A stretch of 64,000 bases of DNA from Blautia argi (lineage in GTDB: Bacteria; Bacillota; Clostridia; Lachnospirales; Lachnospiraceae), in assembly GCF_003287895.1 (NCBI RefSeq), contig NZ_CP030280.1, positions 164,001 through 228,000 of the forward strand, written 5' to 3'. The translations under genes were made by a program, and so were the position numbers. The notes under the pieces are model-generated. The model was given only the letters and a program-made list of their open reading frames with translations, searched no databases and was not told the DNA's origin. Positions 36,642 to 44,898 of the stretch are shown here, piece by piece (the stretch's first letter is position 1; each line of letters begins with the position of its first letter).

Positions 36642-37598
36642 ATGAAGCTTAAGATTGGAAATGTAACCCTTGAGAATAATCTGATACTGGCGCCCATGGC
36701 AGGAGTAACAGACCTGCCATTTCGTTTGCTGTGCAAGGAGCAGGGCGCAGGGCTTATCTGCACGGAAATGGTCAGTGCAAAAGCCATTTATTTTAAAAAT
36801 AAAAATACAGAAAGCCTTATGGAGATTGAGGAGCGGGAAAGACCGGTTTCCCTGCAGCTTTTTGGCTCTGAACCGGATTTGATGGCAGAGATTGCAAAGC
36901 AGATTGAACATAGGAATTTCGACATTCTGGACATTAACATGGGCTGTCCGGTGCCAAAGGTGGTAAATAACGGAGAAGGTTCTGCTCTGATGAAAAATCC
37001 GGCGCTGGTACACGAAATTGTGTATAAGGTGTCCAGAGCCATCGAAAAGCCTGTAACCGTAAAAATCAGAAAAGGCTTTACAGAGGATTCGGTCAACGCA
37101 GTGGAAATTGCAAAAATCGCAGAGGACGCAGGCGCTGCGGCAGTAGCGGTACACGGAAGAACCAGGGAGCAATATTATGCAGGGCAGGCAGACTGGGACA
37201 TTATCCGCAGGGTAAAGGAGGCTGTGTCCATTCCGGTTATGGGAAACGGGGACGTGGATTCTCCCGAAAAGGCAGAAAAGCTGGTACAGGAAACCGGCTG
37301 CGATGGAATTATGATAGGAAGAGCCATACAGGGAAATCCCTGGTTGTTTTCCCGGATTCTGCATTATCAGAATACAGGAGAACTTTTGCCGCCGCCGTCC
37401 ATGGAGGAAGTGAAAAAGACTATGCTGCGTCATGCTAAAATGCAGTTGGAATACAAGGGAGCTTATACAGGAATGCGGGAAATGCGGAAGCATGTGGCAT
37501 GGTATACCTCAGGCATGCCTCATTCTGCATCGGTACGCAGGCAGGTGAACGAGGTGGAAACCTATGAACAGTTGGAAGAATTGGTGAGTCGAATGTAA
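36642..37598 (+). CDS. dus: tRNA-dihydrouridine synthase
   Basis: A 318-residue FMN enzyme of the DusB type. LAPMAGVTDLPFRLLC starts the TIM barrel, ILDINMGCPVPKVVNN carries the catalytic Cys, KPVTVKIRKGF and AAAVAVHGRTREQYYAGQAD bind FMN and tRNA, and GNGDVDSPEKA and MIGRAIQGNPWLF close it. It reduces uridines in the D-loop of tRNA. The start is one base after the coaX stop (TGAGATG). Confidence 0.92.
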   Translation: MKLKIGNVTLENNLILAPMAGVTDLPFRLLCKEQGAGLICTEMVSAKAIYFKNKNTESLMEIEERERPVSLQLFGSEPDLMAEIAKQIEHRNFDILDINMGCPVPKVVNNGEGSALMKNPALVHEIVYKVSRAIEKPVTVKIRKGFTEDSVNAVEIAKIAEDAGAAAVAVHGRTREQYYAGQADWDIIRRVKEAVSIPVMGNGDVDSPEKAEKLVQETGCDGIMIGRAIQGNPWLFSRILHYQNTGELLPPPSMEEVKKTMLRHAKMQLEYKGAYTGMREMRKHVAWYTSGMPHSASVRRQVNEVETYEQLEELVSRM

Positions 37599-37655
37599 AG
37601 AAAGCCGGATTTTGCTGATTTTACCATGTATTTTGGGCAGAAAGGGCTATTTGGC

Positions 37656-37684
37656 TTGACATTCGCATATCTATTATTTATAAT
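37656..37684 (+). promoter_or_regulatory. Consensus promoter of greA
   Basis: TTGACA (37656-37661), 17-bp spacer, TATAAT (37679-37684): a full match to the sigma-70 consensus. The predicted leader is about 85 nt. Confidence 0.88.
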
Positions 37685-37774
37685 ATTATGACTGTTAAGT
37701 AGAGGTATTTATGTGGACAGGGTGCCAAATCCGTGGTTCCATTATGAATATATGAGAAAGGGTGTAGAATTAAA

Positions 37775-38258
37775 ATGGAAGAAAAGAAAACAATACTGAC
37801 GTATGCGGGACTGACAAAGCTGGAAGAAGAATTACATGACTTAAAGGTTGTACGCAGAAAAGAAGTAGCAGAAAAAATTAAAGAAGCAAGAGAACAAGGC
37901 GACTTATCTGAAAATGCAGAATACGATGCAGCAAAAGATGAGCAGAGAGATATTGAGGCCAGAATCGAAGAAATCGAAAAGATTCTGAAAAACGCTGAGG
38001 TTGTAGTAGAAGACGAGGTTGACCTGGATAAAATCAGCGTTGGCTGTAAGGTAAAGGTTTACGATGTAGAAATTTGAAGAGGAAATGGAGTTTAAAATCG
38101 TAGGTTCTACAGAGGCAAATAGCCTGGAAGGTAAAATTTCCAATGAATCACCGGTTGGAAAGGCTCTTATCGGTGCAAGAAAGGGAGAAACCGTTTCCGT
38201 AGAAATGCCTGCAGGTATTATGGAATATAAGGTACTCGAAATCGAAAGAAATATTTAA
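37775..38258 (+). pseudogene. greA: Transcription elongation factor GreA, frameshifted
   Basis: The coiled-coil half is intact: [20 protein letters not shown], with the acidic tip region [17 protein letters not shown]. The frame then ends at TGA 38075-38077. The C-terminal FKBP-like domain continues in the next frame from 38073 as [20 protein letters not shown] to TAA 38256-38258. One extra A in GAAATTT (38069-38075) explains the break; without it the protein has about 160 residues, the family norm. greA is usually kept intact, so an assembly error is a serious alternative. It relieves backtracked RNA polymerase. Confidence 0.82.
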
Positions 38259-38292
38259 AGATACCAAATAAATGTAAGGAGTGTGTGAGAAA

Positions 38293-40248
38293 GTGGCAGA
38301 ACAGCAGAAGAAAGCACAGGAGCAGGATTTGAACCAGTTATTAAAGGTACGCCGTGAGAAGCTGTCCCAGCTTCAGGAGGAAGGAAAAGATCCGTTCCAG
38401 ATTACAAAGTATGATGTAACACATCACAGTATGGAAATTAAGAATGCTTTCGAGGAATTAGAAGGCAAGAGCGTTTCCCTGGCAGGACGTATGATGTCAA
38501 AGCGTGTTATGGGAAAAGCTTCTTTTTGCAGTGTTCAGGATTTACAGGGCGCAATTCAGTCTTATGTAGCAAGAGATAATATCGGGGAAGATTCTTATAA
38601 AGATTTCAAGAAAATGGATATTGGTGACATTGTAGGCATCAAGGGTGAAGTATTCAAGACCAAAACAGGTGAAATCTCCATTCATGCTACAGAAGTGACA
38701 CTGCTTTCCAAGAGCCTGAATCCTCTTCCGGAAAAATTCCATGGTCTGACAAACACAGACCTGCGTTACCGTCAGAGATATGTGGATTTGATTATGAACG
38801 AGGACGTAAAGGAAACCTTTATCAAACGTTCAAAAATCATTGCCAGTGTGAGAAATTATCTGAACAGCCAGGGCTTTTTAGAGGTGGAAACACCAATGCT
38901 GGTTGCCAATGCAGGCGGTGCGGCAGCTCGTCCTTTTGAAACACACTTTAACGCATTGGACGAGGACTTTAAGCTGCGTATTTCTCTGGAATTATACTTA
39001 AAGAGATTAATCGTAGGCGGTATGGAGCGCGTATACGAAATCGGACGTGTGTTCCGTAATGAAGGTCTGGATACCAGACACAATCCTGAATTTACCTTAA
39101 TGGAATTATATCAGGCTTACACAGACTACCACGGCATGATGGATTTGACAGAAAACCTGTACCGTCATGTGGCGCAGGAAGTTCTGGGTACTACAAAAAT
39201 CTCCTATAATGGCGTGGAAATGGATTTAGGAAAACCGTTTGAACGTATCACTATGGTAGATGCGGTTAAGAAATATGCAGGCGTGGACTTTAATGAAATC
39301 CATACCTTAAAAGAAGCAAGAGCTGTGGCAAAAGAACATCATGTGGAATACGAAGAACGCCACAAAAAAGGCGATATTCTGTCCCTGTTCTTTGAAGAGT
39401 TTGCAGAAGAGCATCTGATTCAGCCAACTTTTGTTATGGATCATCCAATTGAGATTTCTCCGCTGACGAAGAAGAAACCGGAGAATCCGGAATATACAGA
39501 GAGATTTGAGTTCTTTATGAACGGCTGGGAAATGGCAAATGCTTACTCAGAGCTTAACGACCCCATTGACCAGAGAGAAAGATTCAAAGCCCAGGAAGAA
39601 CTTCTGGCACAGGGCGATGAGGAAGCAAACACCACAGACGAAGATTTCCTTCATGCGCTGGAAATCGGTATGCCTCCAACAGGCGGTATCGGATTCGGTA
39701 TTGACAGAATGGTTATGCTGCTGACAGATTCTGCGGCAATCCGTGACGTTCTGGCGTTCCCGACAATGAAGAGCATGGGAGCCGCAAAGAATGAAGCTAA
39801 CAATGCTGCACAGTCTGCTCCGGCAAAATCTGTTGCAACATTTACCGCTACATCTGACATGGCAGAAAAGATTGATTTCTCTAATGTAGAAGTAGAACCA
39901 TTATTCGAAGACATGGTTGATTTCGATACATTTAGCAAGTCAGATTTCCGTGCTGTAAAGGTAAAAGAATGTGAAGCAGTTCCAAAATCTAAGAAGCTTT
40001 TGAAGTTCGTATTAGACGATGGAAGTGGCGTAGAACGTGTGATTTTAAGCGGAATTCACGATTATTATGAGCCGGAAGAACTGGTTGGAAAGACATTGCT
40101 TGCAATCACAAACCTTCCACCACGTAAGATGATGGGAATTGATTCTTGCGGTATGATCATCTCCGCTACACACCTTGTAGAAGGAAGAGAAGGATTGAAT
40201 GTTCTGATCCTGGATGATCACATTCCGGCAGGAGCAAAATTGTACTAA
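38293..40248 (+). CDS. lysS: Lysyl-tRNA synthetase (class II) with C-terminal tRNA-binding domain
   Basis: A 651-residue protein; I use GTG 38293, since AAGGAG at 38276-38281 overlaps the first GTG. The anticodon-binding OB fold is near residues 55-145 ([20 protein letters not shown]). Class II motif 2 is [17 protein letters not shown] and motif 3 is [13 protein letters not shown] near residue 465. After a 40-residue Ala/Ser linker there is an extra EMAP-II/MetG-type OB domain (residues 545-651: [37 protein letters not shown]). Standard LysRS ends near residue 500, so this is a fusion. It charges tRNA-Lys. Confidence 0.94.
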   Translation: MAEQQKKAQEQDLNQLLKVRREKLSQLQEEGKDPFQITKYDVTHHSMEIKNAFEELEGKSVSLAGRMMSKRVMGKASFCSVQDLQGAIQSYVARDNIGEDSYKDFKKMDIGDIVGIKGEVFKTKTGEISIHATEVTLLSKSLNPLPEKFHGLTNTDLRYRQRYVDLIMNEDVKETFIKRSKIIASVRNYLNSQGFLEVETPMLVANAGGAAARPFETHFNALDEDFKLRISLELYLKRLIVGGMERVYEIGRVFRNEGLDTRHNPEFTLMELYQAYTDYHGMMDLTENLYRHVAQEVLGTTKISYNGVEMDLGKPFERITMVDAVKKYAGVDFNEIHTLKEARAVAKEHHVEYEERHKKGDILSLFFEEFAEEHLIQPTFVMDHPIEISPLTKKKPENPEYTERFEFFMNGWEMANAYSELNDPIDQRERFKAQEELLAQGDEEANTTDEDFLHALEIGMPPTGGIGFGIDRMVMLLTDSAAIRDVLAFPTMKSMGAAKNEANNAAQSAPAKSVATFTATSDMAEKIDFSNVEVEPLFEDMVDFDTFSKSDFRAVKVKECEAVPKSKKLLKFVLDDGSGVERVILSGIHDYYEPEELVGKTLLAITNLPPRKMMGIDSCGMIISATHLVEGREGLNVLILDDHIPAGAKLY

Positions 40249-40269
40249 GTGAGTAAAAATACTTCACAA

Positions 40270-40310
40270 TTTGACAACAAAAATTTTCTTTGACAACAAT
40301 TTGACAACAA
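40270..40310 (+). repeat. Three direct TTTGACAACAA repeats downstream of lysS
   Basis: Identical 11-mers at 40270-40280, 40289-40299 and 40300-40310 (spacings 19 and 11 bp). They lie where core genes give way to element genes. Short directly repeated sites of this kind are typical of integrase arm-type binding at the end of an integrated element; no integrase is in the window. Confidence 0.7.
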
Positions 40311-40387
40311 ATTTGTATTCCAACATGAATCATCATGAAGAATGGTGATTAGTTGTCAGTAATACTACTCCAACAATATAGATTGTT

Positions 40388-40434
40388 GAGGGCACTTTTT
40401 GAAAGAAAAATCTTTCAGAGAGTGCCCTTTTTTT
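40388..40434 (+). terminator. Strong intrinsic terminator
   Basis: GGGCACT (40390-40396) pairs with AGTGCCC (40421-40427), with an inner GAAAGA/TCTTTC stem, followed by seven T. Confidence 0.9.
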
Positions 40435-40487
40435 ATTCATTAACAATGTCCGTTGTGGTTGAGTAAAAGCTGAAAGGAGAAACAGAT

Positions 40488-40724
40488 TTGAAAACAGAAA
40501 ATATGTACTATAACCAACAGAAGCGTTCAGAGGTAAAAGAAGAAGCCCGTCGACTTAGAAGAAAATTTCTTCGTTATCAACAAGCAGAAATCGTATATAG
40601 CCTGTCACATAAAAAGTTGATGGAACTTGCAAATGATGCGGGTGCGATTTACAGAATGGAAGGAATCGTTTTGATAAACAGAGAAATCTTTGATGAATAT
40701 CTTGAACAATTTCATGAAAAATAA
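40488..40724 (+). CDS. Excisionase-like small protein (DUF6462-like)
   Basis: A 78-residue basic protein starting at TTG 40488 with AAGGAGA 8 bp upstream. LRRKFLRYQQAEIVYSLSHK, LMELANDAGAIYRMEGIVLI and FDEYLEQF give the helix-wing-helix order of excisionase (MerR-like) folds. I associate it from memory with DUF6462, common in Lachnospiraceae conjugative elements. The next gene is a paralogue with the same KLS.KAGAVYKVGKKVLI phrase. It may be a directionality factor or a plasmid-type regulator of the parAB genes that follow. Confidence 0.7.
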   Translation: MKTENMYYNQQKRSEVKEEARRLRRKFLRYQQAEIVYSLSHKKLMELANDAGAIYRMEGIVLINREIFDEYLEQFHEK

Positions 40725-40756
40725 GATGACAAATCGGAGAAAGGAATTTAGTTGAG

Positions 40757-41014
40757 ATGCATGGAAAGGTATGGATGTTTTCTAATCTTATTGATGATGA
40801 AGATATAGAATTTATGCAACATGAATTTATAAGTTATAAACAAGCTATGGATTATTACGAGCTTGGATATAAGCCAATCGTAAGATTATCTCACAAGGCA
40901 GGAGCAGTTTATAAGGTTGGAAAAAAAGTTCTAATTAAGCGAAGCACATTTGAAAAATATCTGAGAGAAAATATCAGAAGGGAGAAAGAAGAATGGGAAA
41001 GGTTATTTCAGTAG
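40757..41014 (+). CDS. Excisionase-like small protein (DUF6462-like), paralogue
   Basis: An 85-residue protein homologous to the previous one: EFISYKQAMDYYELGYKPIV, RLSHKAGAVYKVGKKVLIKR and FEKYLRENIRRE. Its last 22 bp overlap the start of parA at 40993, so the two are translated together. The duplication of this helix-turn-helix unit before a partition system is a recurrent layout in mobile elements of this family. Confidence 0.7.
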   Translation: MHGKVWMFSNLIDDEDIEFMQHEFISYKQAMDYYELGYKPIVRLSHKAGAVYKVGKKVLIKRSTFEKYLRENIRREKEEWERLFQ

Positions 41015-41778
41015 CAAACCAGAAAGGCGGAGTTGCAAAAAGTACAACGACTTTAAATCTTGGGGTAGGATTGGCAAGACAAGGAAAAAAAGTGTTATTG
41101 ATCGATGCGGATCCACAGGGAAGTTTGACTGCTAGTCTTGGGTATGTAGAACCGGATGATATTGGAACTACACTTGCAACTATTATGATGAATATTATCA
41201 ATGACGAGGAAATTGCTGAGGACGAAGGCATTTTACATCATGAGGAACAAGTGGATCTCCTACCGGCCAATATTGAGTTATCTGCTCTGGAAGTAACCAT
41301 GAGTAATGTAATGAGCAGAGAACTGATCATGAAGGAATATATTGATACGATGCGATCACGATACGATTATATTTTGATTGATTGTATGCCGAGTTTAGGC
41401 ATGATGACCATCAATGCCTTAGTAGCTTCTGATACGGTTCTGATACCTGTACAAGCTGCATATCTGCCGGTTAAAGGACTTCAACAGTTGATCAGGACTA
41501 TTTCTATGGTAAAGAAGAGATTGAACCGGAAGTTAACGATACATGGAATTCTTTTGACAATGGTGGATTTTCGCACTAATTACGCCAAAGATATTGCTTC
41601 CAGAGTGAGAGAAACTTATGGATCTAAGATTTCTATCTTTGAAAATGTCATTCCACTGTCAGTTAAGGTAGCTGAAGCAAGTGCGGAAGGAAAAAGTATT
41701 TATTGTCATTGTCCAAATGGAAAAGTATCTATGGCTTATGAAAATTTGACGCAGGAGGTTTTGGAAAATGAAAAATAG
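40993..41778 (+). CDS. parA: ParA-family partition ATPase
   Basis: A 261-residue Soj/ParA ATPase. The deviant Walker A is KGGVAKST (residues 11-18), then LIDADPQGSLTASLG (Walker A') and YDYILIDCMPSLGMMTINAL (Walker B). IPVQAAYLPVKGLQQLIRTI and ILLTMVDFRTNYAKDI follow. It segregates element DNA with ParB. It lacks an N-terminal helix-turn-helix, as in type Ib/chromosomal ParA. It overlaps parB by 11 bp. Confidence 0.93.
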   Translation: MGKVISVANQKGGVAKSTTTLNLGVGLARQGKKVLLIDADPQGSLTASLGYVEPDDIGTTLATIMMNIINDEEIAEDEGILHHEEQVDLLPANIELSALEVTMSNVMSRELIMKEYIDTMRSRYDYILIDCMPSLGMMTINALVASDTVLIPVQAAYLPVKGLQQLIRTISMVKKRLNRKLTIHGILLTMVDFRTNYAKDIASRVRETYGSKISIFENVIPLSVKVAEASAEGKSIYCHCPNGKVSMAYENLTQEVLENEK

Positions 41779-42592
41779 AAGCGGAGAAAAAATCAAATTG
41801 ACAAGCATTGATGAATTGCTGGGAGTAGTCAATGAAGAATCTGCAATGGAAATAGAAATAAATAGAATCCATGCATTTAAAGATCATCCTTTCAAAGTAT
41901 TGGATGATGAAAAGATGGCAGATTTGATAGAGAGTGTAAAGGGCAACGGGGTACTGACACCAGTTTTATTAAGATCTGATGGTGAAGATGGATATGAAAT
42001 GATATCCGGTCATCGAAGGATGCATGCGGCAGCTATAGCTGGATTGGAAACTATTCCTGCAATCGTGAGAGAACTGTCAGATGATGATGCAGTGATTGCT
42101 ATGGTAGATGCGAATATTCAGCGAGAAGAGTTACTTCCGAGTGAAAAGGGATTTGCTTATAAGATGAAACTGGATGCGATAAAGAGACAGGGAAAAAGAG
42201 TTGATTTAACTTGTGGTCATAATGGCCACAAGTTGGGTAAGAAATCAAGAGAAGAAACTTATTATGAAGCATTACAGGAAAGTTCCAATGGATGGCACGA
42301 GAATGAAAACAGATATGAGTCATTTGTGAAATATTATCTGGGAATTATTCTGAAAGCATACAGTGAGTTTGAGGGACGTGTAGAGCACCTGAAAAACAGA
42401 AGCCTTTCAAAGCCGGATCGAATAAAGGCAGTGATTGATAATAAGGTAGGGAAAATTACCAAAAAAGAAATCATGGAGTTATGTCCGGATATAAGCAAAG
42501 TAACTGTAGAAAGGACCCTAACGGAACTGGTTAAAAGTGGATATATCGCAAAAGTAGGTGCCGGGCCGGCAACTGGATATGTTCGTATTTAA
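41768..42592 (+). CDS. ParB-Fic chimera: ParB N-terminus joined to a Fic C-terminus
   Basis: A 274-residue hybrid. Residues 28-158 are ParB: INRIHAFKDHPFKVLDDEKM, the CTPase motif YEMISGHRRMHAAAIAG, ANIQREELLPSEKGFAYKMK, and KRQGKRVDLT. Then, at about residue 160, the text becomes the end of a Fic protein: ETYYEALQESSNGWHENENR, FVKYYLGIILKAYSEFEGRV and a winged helix with KITKKEIMELCPDISKVTVE. The ParB helix-turn-helix and dimer domain are missing, and so is the Fic HPFxxGNGR active site. I read it as a deletion fusion of parB with a downstream fic gene. It may no longer work in partition. Confidence 0.8.
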   Translation: MKNRSGEKIKLTSIDELLGVVNEESAMEIEINRIHAFKDHPFKVLDDEKMADLIESVKGNGVLTPVLLRSDGEDGYEMISGHRRMHAAAIAGLETIPAIVRELSDDDAVIAMVDANIQREELLPSEKGFAYKMKLDAIKRQGKRVDLTCGHNGHKLGKKSREETYYEALQESSNGWHENENRYESFVKYYLGIILKAYSEFEGRVEHLKNRSLSKPDRIKAVIDNKVGKITKKEIMELCPDISKVTVERTLTELVKSGYIAKVGAGPATGYVRI

Positions 42593-42884
42593 ATCAGCTG
42601 TCGTGGTCGAATCGCCATAGACAAATCAACAACAACGGTGTATAGTAATAATAGAAATCTGGTCAATTGAATATTCATGTAATCAGGCAGAGCCAACCTC
42701 GAAAAACCTGCGGTTTTCCTCGGTGTGTGGCTTCGCCAAATAAAACTACAAAAAATGTCTCATGTGAGCGAGCTCACAGATCCATTTTTATGTATTTCTG
42801 CTTGGTTCTGCTGATTACATATTGTTTATCATTCCCGCTTGCAAGGGGATGGTAGCCGGAATATGATATCTGTTAGTAACCACA
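42593..42884 (+). other. Intergenic region with a long folded element (42677-42820)
   Basis: No gene is supported here. ATGTAATCAGGCAGAGCCAA (42677-42696) pairs with TTGGTTCTGCTGATTACAT (42802-42820), allowing one G-U pair and one bulge. The enclosed 105 nt hold further hairpins: AAACC/GGTTT near 42705, GGC-ttc-GCC at 42729-42737, and TGTGAGC/GCTCACA (42763-42778) inside AAAAATG/CATTTTT (42751-42789). The closing G-U pair suggests folding as RNA. It may be a structured RNA or an element end. Confidence 0.5.
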
Positions 42885-42934
42885 GAGCTCTCCTAAGCGG
42901 TAGGCCGGAGGTTCAAATCCTCTTAGCGACGCCA
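42885..42934 (+). tRNA. 3' fragment of tRNA-Arg (CCT), probable attachment site
   Basis: The sequence has the anticodon loop CTCCTAA (anticodon CCT), the 3' anticodon stem GCGGT, T arm GGAGG-TTCAAAT-CCTCT, acceptor strand TAGCGAC, discriminator G and CCA. The matching 5' acceptor GTCGCTA and D arm are absent upstream, so the gene is incomplete. Such 3' halves are left at the far end of elements integrated in tRNA genes. The intact copy is not in this window. Confidence 0.75.
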
Positions 42935-42942
42935 GACAATCC

Positions 42943-42989
42943 ACCGAAAACCCAGTATTTATGCGGGTTTTCGGTTTTCTTTATTTTTG
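42943..42989 (+). terminator. Terminator after tRNA-Arg fragment
   Basis: ACCGAAAACCC (42943-42953) pairs with GGGTTTTCGGT (42965-42975), followed by a T-rich tail. This is the form expected of the native tRNA terminator. Confidence 0.85.
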
Positions 42990-43400
42990 AGATATTATTC
43001 GATTTTGGAAAAAGGTTAGAATTTTCTGCTAAGACAAGTTCATTTTTAATCGAGATTTTTAAAACAAGTAGGCAAATGGTTTGCTAAGAAATATTAGCAA
43101 GAAAAACGTGTTTCTGCTAATAAAAATGCCCTTCCAGCTAATTGAATTGAAATTTTTGAAAATCCTTGCTAATTTGCAAGGCAAGTGTTAAGAAGTTTTT
43201 AGAATCATATCGAACCCTAAACCGTTTGCTATTGCGGTCATTGTTCCTACCATATTGCATATTTTCCAAATAATCAAAGTTATCCTATAATCAAGCTGTA
43301 AGGAGGCGTCGTATATGTTTGAAAAGAAATATCATCTATCTCTAACGTCTTTATCTCTACATAAAATAGTATGATTAAGTTAACAACATAAAGCATAAGA
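42990..43400. other. Low-complexity AT-rich gap with GCTAA motifs and a 19-codon ORF
   Basis: No recognisable gene. TGCTAA or its complement recurs at about 43027, 43082, 43093, 43113 and 43169. At 43315-43374 a 19-codon ORF (MFEKKYHLSLTSLSLHKIV) follows a perfect AAGGAGG site, perhaps the cut-off start of a lost gene. I see nothing else in this stretch. Confidence 0.4.
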
Positions 43401-43401
43401 T

Positions 43402-43456
43402 AAAATAGCTATGACATAAAGCACAGTTTACTGTACCCTAATATCATAGCTATTTT
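43402..43456. terminator. Bidirectional terminator
   Basis: AAAATAGCTATGA (43402-43414) pairs perfectly with TCATAGCTATTTT (43444-43456), with an inner ACAG/CTGT hairpin. T-runs are present on both strands; it ends the minus-strand amidohydrolase gene. Confidence 0.85.
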
Positions 43457-43475
43457 AAAATCACTCTATATTATT

Positions 43476-44684
43476 TCATGATTTGTAAACTTCTCCATCT
43501 TTCATAACAAATGAACACTCTGTCATAACAGAAATATCTTCCAATGGATTTTTATCAAATCCAACAATATCTGCCAATTTTCCCGGTTGAATTGTTCCAA
43601 TCTGGTTCTGTAGTTTTAGAAGTTCAGAATTTACCTTTGTTGCAGAAAGTAGTGCACCAGCTGGAGAAAATCCATACCTTGTCATTAACTCAAACTCAAA
43701 ACCCTGATCACCATGATTGTCGAATGCACATCCAGCATCTGAGCCAAATCCAATCTTAACTCCCATATCAATCATTCTTTTAATATGCTTTCCATGATTT
43801 TTTAAACATTCCTCCGCCTTTTCGGCCATCCATTTTGGAAGTGCACCTTTTTTCCCAAATTCAATAATTCGTTCTGCCGCAATTATTGTAGGAATTAAAT
43901 ATACACCATGTTCTACCATCATCTCCATTGCTTCCTCATCTATGAGCATTCCATGTTCAATAGATGTTACGCCTGCCTTGATAGCATTTTTGATTCCTTC
44001 TGCTCCATGTGCATGTGCTGATGAAATTCTTCCCCTTAAATTAGCAATCTCTAATGCCGCCTTCATTTCGTCAAATGTTAATTCTGCTGCACCTGGCTCA
44101 TCTCCGAATGACATAACACCTCCAGTTGCAAAAAGTTTTATTTGATCTGCTCCATACTTTAAATTTAATCTGGCAGCATTTCTTGCCTCATCCGCTCCAT
44201 TCACAACAATTCCCAAAGATGCATTCAAAATTTGGGGACTAAAATGACTATCACCATGTCCACCTATAGAAGTTAGGGCCGGACCCGAAACAAACATTCT
44301 TGGTCCTTTTATGAGTTTATTATCAATAGCCTTCTTAACTGCTATATCAGAAAAATTAACTCCACCTTCATCTCTTATAGTAGTAAATCCAGCCATAAGA
44401 TCCTTTTTAGCCTCTAACATAGCACTGATTGTAACTTCTTCTGGAAGTTTATGATACATAGGATCTATTGTGGGTGAACCATCTAAACATACATGTACAT
44501 GGGCGTCAATTAATCCGGGCATTATAAACTTATCTGTTAAATCAATAACTTCACCTTCATCCTTGCACAAATTTTCTTTGATAACATCTATAATTATATT
44601 ATCCTCTATCACAATACACATATTGTGTTGAACACTTTCATCCTCTGCTGTAAATAGCTGACCACATTTTATTATTTTCTTCAT
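43476..44684 (-). CDS. Amidohydrolase family protein
   Basis: A 402-residue metal-dependent hydrolase of the imidazolonepropionase/prolidase-like group. Metal ligands: HVH (His62 and His64) after MPGLIDA, carboxylated Lys in ADQIKLFATGG, ISSAHAHG, SIEHG and the catalytic Asp in GFGSDAGCA. Homologues hydrolyse Xaa-Pro dipeptides or cyclic imides; the substrate cannot be told. ATG 44684 follows an AGGAGGTAGAG site. A transporter remnant sits immediately upstream on the same strand, so the gene was once the second of an uptake-and-hydrolysis unit. Confidence 0.85.
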   Translation of the reverse strand: MKKIIKCGQLFTAEDESVQHNMCIVIEDNIIIDVIKENLCKDEGEVIDLTDKFIMPGLIDAHVHVCLDGSPTIDPMYHKLPEEVTISAMLEAKKDLMAGFTTIRDEGGVNFSDIAVKKAIDNKLIKGPRMFVSGPALTSIGGHGDSHFSPQILNASLGIVVNGADEARNAARLNLKYGADQIKLFATGGVMSFGDEPGAAELTFDEMKAALEIANLRGRISSAHAHGAEGIKNAIKAGVTSIEHGMLIDEEAMEMMVEHGVYLIPTIIAAERIIEFGKKGALPKWMAEKAEECLKNHGKHIKRMIDMGVKIGFGSDAGCAFDNHGDQGFEFELMTRYGFSPAGALLSATKVNSELLKLQNQIGTIQPGKLADIVGFDKNPLEDISVMTECSFVMKDGEVYKS

Positions 44685-44695
44685 CTCTCTACCTC

Positions 44696-44826
44696 CTAAA
44701 AAATCATAGGTACAATAATACCTGCAAAAACAACTGAAGCAATTGTAACAGTTGTAAAACCACCAACTAGAGCTTTGAAAACGAAATCTAATATTTTCAA
44801 AACTTCAATAAATAAACACAATTATC
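44696..44826 (-). pseudogene. C-terminal remnant of a membrane transporter
   Basis: A short minus-strand reading frame with no start: VLKILDFVFKALVGGFTTVT, then IASVVFAGIIVPMIF and a TAG stop. It reads like the final membrane helix of a permease. The stop is 12 bp before the amidohydrolase ATG, so it was probably cotranscribed. Everything upstream of the helix has been lost. Confidence 0.5.
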
Positions 44827-44898
44827 AATACAATACTCTTCATAAAAAATAAAATAGGATATTTAGTTGATCTGTTCCAATTAACGAAAAAAGGATCC

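Noticed and set aside
36606..37493. 295-codon minus-strand frame opposite dus
   Set aside because: Shadow of the dus codon pattern; dus has complete catalytic motifs and the antisense product is Cys/His/Phe-rich without known motifs.
42667..42855. 62-codon frame in the folded intergenic element
   Set aside because: Overlaps strong inverted repeats; low-complexity, no ribosome-binding site.
43476..44684. Specific naming of the amidohydrolase as imidazolonepropionase
   Set aside because: No histidine-degradation genes are nearby and the family covers several substrates.
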